Source: Methanosarcinaceae archaeon
GTDB lineage: Archaea > Halobacteriota > Methanosarcinia > Methanosarcinales > Methanosarcinaceae
Assembly (NCBI GenBank): GCA_017613335.1
Contig: JAGAEB010000159.1
Span: 1-6,530, forward strand
DNA: 6,530 nucleotides
Reading direction: 5' to 3'
Shown: in pieces, positions 4,444 through 6,530 of the stretch
Position numbering within the stretch: position 1 is the first letter of the stretch
How the letters are laid out: each line of letters begins with the position of its first letter
Notes under the pieces: model-generated
The model's database searches: none
What the model saw: the letters and a program-made list of their open reading frames with translations, nothing else
Told to the model about the DNA's origin: nothing
Position numbers and translations under genes: made by a program

Positions 4444-5499
4444 ATGACCAATATTGCTGTTATCGGTGATGAAAAAAGCGGCCGTTCGTCTCTTGCTTCC
4501 AAACTCGGCAAAAAAGGGACCGACTCCGACATCACGCTTTACAATGATGACCGCCACGAAAGAAAATACGTTTTCATCGACTCCAAATCGTATCCCAAAT
4601 CCCTGAAATCCCTGACGGCTGCCCTGAATCTGGCCGACATGGTCGTTCTCTGCGTCACGCCGCAGGGCCTGACGGCGCATACGGGCGAATGCATCATCGC
4701 CGCCGATCTTCTCGGATTCAGGCACGGCATCATCGCGATCACGATGGCTGACACGAGCTACGGCGCCGTCATCGACGACCTCAAAGCCAAGCTGAAAAAG
4801 ATCACGGCCGGAACGACGCTTGAAAACTGGGATATCATCGCCCTGAATACGAACAAAGACGCTCCGAATGCCTTCGAAGGCGTCGATACGCTCAAGGACA
4901 GGATCCACGAACTGGCAGATCAGATCGAACCGGATCTCCGCGCCAAAGACGAACTTCCGCCGCGTGTCGTCATCGATCATTTCTTCAATGTGACCGGTAT
5001 CGGCATCGTCATTCTCGGCCGCGTCCTTCAGGGAACGATCCACACGCACGACAAGATCGGCCTCTATCCGGTCGACAAAAAAGTCGATATCCGTTCCATC
5101 CAGACACACGACATCGATGTGAAAGCCGCCTCGACCGGCGCCCGCGTCGGTGTCGGCTTAAAAGGCCTTCTCGAAAGAGAACTCGAAAGAGGCTTCCTCC
5201 TTTCGGACAGCGAAAAAATGTCTTCTGAATTCGATATCAGATGCAGGGTCTCCGCATTCGCCAAAAACGGCATCAAGAAAGACGACTCCCTGAACATGTT
5301 TGTCGGCCTTCAGAGCGACTCCGTCCGCGTGAACAAAATCACCGTCAACGGCTCAGAAGTCGAAAAAGCAGGTCCGGGTCAGGAATGCATCGTCACCGTC
5401 GAAGCCGGAAAGAAGATTGCCTATTCGCCGGATGACCTTTTCCTCCTGGCGCACCTCTCTGAGACACAGCGCTTCGTCGCCGCCGGAAAAGCCGACTGA
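4444..5499 (+). CDS. Archaeal SelB-like (aSelBL) translation factor homologue with a disrupted GTPase domain
   Basis: The 351-residue product aligns with the EF-Tu/SelB family. An N-terminal GTPase-like domain (about 1-165) is followed by EF-Tu domain II (about 175-262; HFFNVTGIGIVILGRVLQGTI, then DKIGLYP and RSIQTHD) and a domain III (about 265-350). The SelB C-terminal winged-helix region that reads the SECIS element is missing. The GTPase motifs are eroded: the P-loop reads GDEKSGRSS (8-16), with arginine for the essential lysine; switch I is almost absent; the DxxG motif reads DSKSYP (46-51); and the specificity motif reads TMAD (100-103) instead of TKAD. This matches the family described as aSelBL in archaea, which is thought to keep ribosome and aminoacyl-tRNA binding features but whose function is unsettled. 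It stands alone, with a long 5' region, and is probably monocistronic. Confidence 0.85.
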   Translation: MTNIAVIGDEKSGRSSLASKLGKKGTDSDITLYNDDRHERKYVFIDSKSYPKSLKSLTAALNLADMVVLCVTPQGLTAHTGECIIAADLLGFRHGIIAITMADTSYGAVIDDLKAKLKKITAGTTLENWDIIALNTNKDAPNAFEGVDTLKDRIHELADQIEPDLRAKDELPPRVVIDHFFNVTGIGIVILGRVLQGTIHTHDKIGLYPVDKKVDIRSIQTHDIDVKAASTGARVGVGLKGLLERELERGFLLSDSEKMSSEFDIRCRVSAFAKNGIKKDDSLNMFVGLQSDSVRVNKITVNGSEVEKAGPGQECIVTVEAGKKIAYSPDDLFLLAHLSETQRFVAAGKAD

Positions 5500-5528
5500 A
5501 ACAGACAGGCTCTCCGGAAAAAGATCAC

Positions 5529-5568
5529 ACAGCCGGTTCCGGCCCGTTTCAGTCCCCGGGCCGGCTGT
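5529..5568 (+). terminator. Possible hairpin at the 3' end of the SelB-like gene
   Basis: ACAGCCGG (5529-5536) pairs with CCGGCTGT (5561-5568); GGCCC inside can alternatively extend the stem. No T-run follows directly. The nearest are T7 at 5644 and T6 at 5677, so termination may occur there instead. Confidence 0.35.
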
Positions 5569-5689
5569 CTTCCGGCCGGATCGTCTTTCAGTCCGGCCGC
5601 GCCTTCGGGCCTGTTTTCATTCGACCCGGCTGCGCCCCGGTCCTTTTTTTATTTCAGTCCGGCCGCTCCCCGGTTCTTTTTTCTTTCAG
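5547..5689 (+). repeat. Degenerate TTTCAGTCCGGCCG repeats with T-runs
   Basis: TTTCAG or TTTCAT recurs at 5547, 5586, 5615, 5652 and 5684, spaced 29-39 bp. Copies at 5586 and 5652 share TTTCAGTCCGGCCGC. Most units end in a T-rich tract. The array is probably a slippage or duplication product of the 3' region. Confidence 0.55.
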
Positions 5690-5773
5690 CCTACAATAAG
5701 TTTTAATACGGATACTGAGCTTTCCTTATTCGTTTTATATTGCATCGGTGATACTGTCTGCCGTTTTAATACT

Positions 5774-5785
5774 GTGATATATCAC
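5774..5785. promoter_or_regulatory. Perfect 12-bp palindrome upstream of mscL
   Basis: GTGATATATCAC is a perfect palindrome with a TATA-like centre, about 140 bp before the mscL start. It could be a regulator site overlapping a TATA box, but a second TATA-like element (TTAAATAAATTA, 5814-5825) is nearer the gene. No regulator is known. Confidence 0.35.
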
Positions 5786-5916
5786 TGAATGCATTATGCC
5801 ATTGTTATTGTTGTTAAATAAATTATTGCAGTCAAAATCCTGCTCCGGTTATGCTGCGCTGTGAGGATGTTTCAGACGCCGTCATCGCTGTGTCATATCC
5901 GGGACAGGCGTTTTGT

Positions 5917-5922
5917 GGTGAT
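5917..5922 (+). promoter_or_regulatory. Ribosome binding site of mscL
   Basis: GGTGAT lies four bases before the ATG at 5927 and complements the 16S rRNA 3' end. It supports this start over the in-frame ATG at 5861. Confidence 0.6.
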
Positions 5923-5926
5923 ATTT

Positions 5927-6391
5927 ATGAGTTTGTTTAAAGAATTCAAAGAATTCGCCTTTAAAGGCAATGTGATCGATCTGGCCGTTGCAGTCATTAT
6001 CGGCGGCGCTTTCGGAAAGATCGTCTCATCCCTCGTCAACGATATTATCATGCCGGTCGTCGGTCTCTTCCTCGGCGGTCATGACATCAAATCCCTGTAC
6101 TACGCGCTTGACGGCAACACCTACGAATCTCTCGAGGCCGCCCAGGAAGCCGGTGCCGCCGTCCTGACTTACGGTAACTTCATCCAGACGATCGTTGATT
6201 TCCTTATCATCGCTGTCTGTATCTTCGCCATGATCAAGATCTTCATGTCTCTCAAGAAGAAAGAAGAAGTTGCGGAAGAGCCCAAAACAGACCCGCGCCT
6301 CTGCCCCTTCTGTAAGACCGAGATCCACGAAGAAGCAACCCGCTGCCCGCACTGTACTTCCGAGATCGGTCTCCCGGAAAAGAAAGACTGA
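5927..6391 (+). CDS. mscL: Large-conductance mechanosensitive channel MscL with C-terminal zinc ribbon
   Basis: The 154-residue product is an MscL, a homopentameric inner-membrane pore that opens under membrane tension and releases solutes on osmotic downshock. The amphipathic N-terminal helix MSLFKEFKEFAFKGN is followed by the pore-lining first transmembrane helix (about 15-45; VIDLAVAVIIGGAFGKIVSS). After a periplasmic-type loop (about 50-82) comes the second helix (about 83-107; GNFIQTIVDFLIIAVCIF), with the usual KKKEE cluster at its cytoplasmic end. Beyond that, residues 122-147 carry CPFC (126-129) and CPHC (140-143), a small zinc ribbon that replaces the plain C-terminal helix of E. 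coli MscL. The start at 5927 fits the family N-terminus and has GGTGAT upstream. A strong terminator follows directly. Confidence 0.95.
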   Translation: MSLFKEFKEFAFKGNVIDLAVAVIIGGAFGKIVSSLVNDIIMPVVGLFLGGHDIKSLYYALDGNTYESLEAAQEAGAAVLTYGNFIQTIVDFLIIAVCIFAMIKIFMSLKKKEEVAEEPKTDPRLCPFCKTEIHEEATRCPHCTSEIGLPEKKD

Positions 6392-6424
6392 TCGCAGAAA
6401 CAGTCCGTTGATCATCTGATCAGG

Positions 6425-6460
6425 AAAAGGAACAGCTGAAATTCAGCTGTTCCTTTTTTT
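6425..6460 (+). terminator. Terminator of mscL
   Basis: A perfect stem of at least 13 bp (AAGGAACAGCTGA, 6427-6439, with 6443-6455) closes a 3-nt loop and runs into seven T residues (6454-6460), 36 bp after the mscL stop codon. The A-rich foot of the stem makes it weakly bidirectional. Confidence 0.9.
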
Positions 6461-6530
6461 AAAATCTGCTCAAAAATCTGTTCAAAAATCTGTTCGCTTC
6501 GCTCACAGATTTTCTGTTTTCTACATGCCC
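6461..6530 (+). repeat. 3'-flanking palindromic element related to the array at 1-121
   Basis: AAAATCTGCTC (6461-6471) and two copies of AAAAATCTGTTC (6472-6483 and 6484-6495) lead into a hairpin with arms AAAATCTGT (6485-6493) and ACAGATTTT (6505-6513), followed by CTGTTTTCTACATGCCC. Read on the plus strand, the element matches the minus-strand reading of the left array over about 45 bases, through the TTCGCTC loop and the GTTTTCTA tail. It begins right at the end of the mscL terminator T-run and is cut by the window edge. Confidence 0.85.

Larger units (their letters stand above)
5500..5926. other. 427-bp spacer between the SelB-like gene and mscL
   Basis: No gene is visible. The left half is very G+C rich: an imperfect hairpin (5529-5568; arms ACAGCCGG/CCGGCTGT) is followed by degenerate repeats rich in CCGG with two T-runs (T7 at 5644-5650, T6 at 5677-5682). 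These probably form the 3' end and termination region of the SelB-like gene. The right half, from about 5690, switches abruptly to A+T-rich DNA with promoter-like features for mscL: a direct repeat GTTTTAATAC (5700-5709 and 5763-5772), a palindrome (5774-5785) and TTAAATAAATTA (5814-5825). Confidence 0.65.

Noticed and set aside
4399..5109. 236-codon frame antisense to the SelB-like gene
   Set aside because: It is a complement shadow, rich in D, V and R as expected from antisense of C-ending codons, without a recognisable family or ribosome binding site.
5417..5788. 123-codon plus-strand frame after the SelB-like gene
   Set aside because: It starts inside the SelB-like gene in another frame and runs through G+C-rich repeats and T-runs; low complexity and no family match.
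5741..5793. Second C/D box sRNA (GTGATAC, CTGA and a TGCAT/ATGCA stem)
   Set aside because: The C box has two mismatches, including the G that pairs with box D; the terminal stem spacing is wrong for a kink-turn; and there is no room for two guides.
5861..5926. 22-residue N-terminal extension of MscL
   Set aside because: The family begins at the amphipathic MSLFKEFKEF helix, and GGTGAT stands directly before that ATG.

Overview
The window looks like chromosomal DNA of a methanogenic euryarchaeon. The evidence is an archaeal sliding clamp (PCNA), the archaeal transcript-cleavage factor TFS, the F420 glutamate ligase CofE and an archaeal SelB-like factor without canonical GTPase motifs. No methanogenesis gene is present. 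The gene content, moderate G+C and dispersed AAAATCTG..CAGATTTT elements suggest Methanomicrobiales, possibly Methanocorpusculum. That placement is inference from memory, not from a search.

Layout: positions 1-1492 hold a 52-bp repeat array, a plus-strand hairpin terminator, pcn and tfs, both genes on the minus strand. A 498-bp spacer (1493-1990) follows, filled with short repeats built on TGTAAAC; those nearest tfs recur about every 10 bp, directly upstream of its likely TATA box. Next comes a minus-strand cluster running cofE, then a FeoA-domain gene, then a SpoIIM/DUF95 membrane protein gene (3881 down to 1991). The 562-bp divergent gap after cofE is not empty: 4154-4217 has the geometry of an archaeal C/D box guide sRNA, and a hairpin plus T-run terminator lies behind it. 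Two plus-strand genes complete the window: the SelB-like factor (4444-5499) and mscL with a C-terminal zinc ribbon (5927-6391), then a strong terminator and a further member of the terminal repeat family.

Functional themes: information processing (PCNA for replication and repair, TFS for rescue of backtracked RNA polymerase, the candidate 2'-O-methylation guide for 16S rRNA, the SelB-like translation factor), coenzyme F420 maturation (CofE), and membrane functions (SpoIIM-like protein, MscL). Only the cofE-feoA-spoIIM group looks like a possible operon. pcn and tfs appear to be separate units, because a hairpin/T6 terminator lies between them.

The observations most worth following are: the candidate C/D sRNA, whose D' guide has an 11-nt complement to a conserved 16S rRNA segment; the SelB-like protein with a disrupted GTPase domain; a 35-bp-period duplication that seems to have destroyed an ATGA stop/start overlap and lengthened the FeoA protein; the phased repeats upstream of tfs; and the 3'-flanking palindromes, whose stems covary between the two ends of the window.
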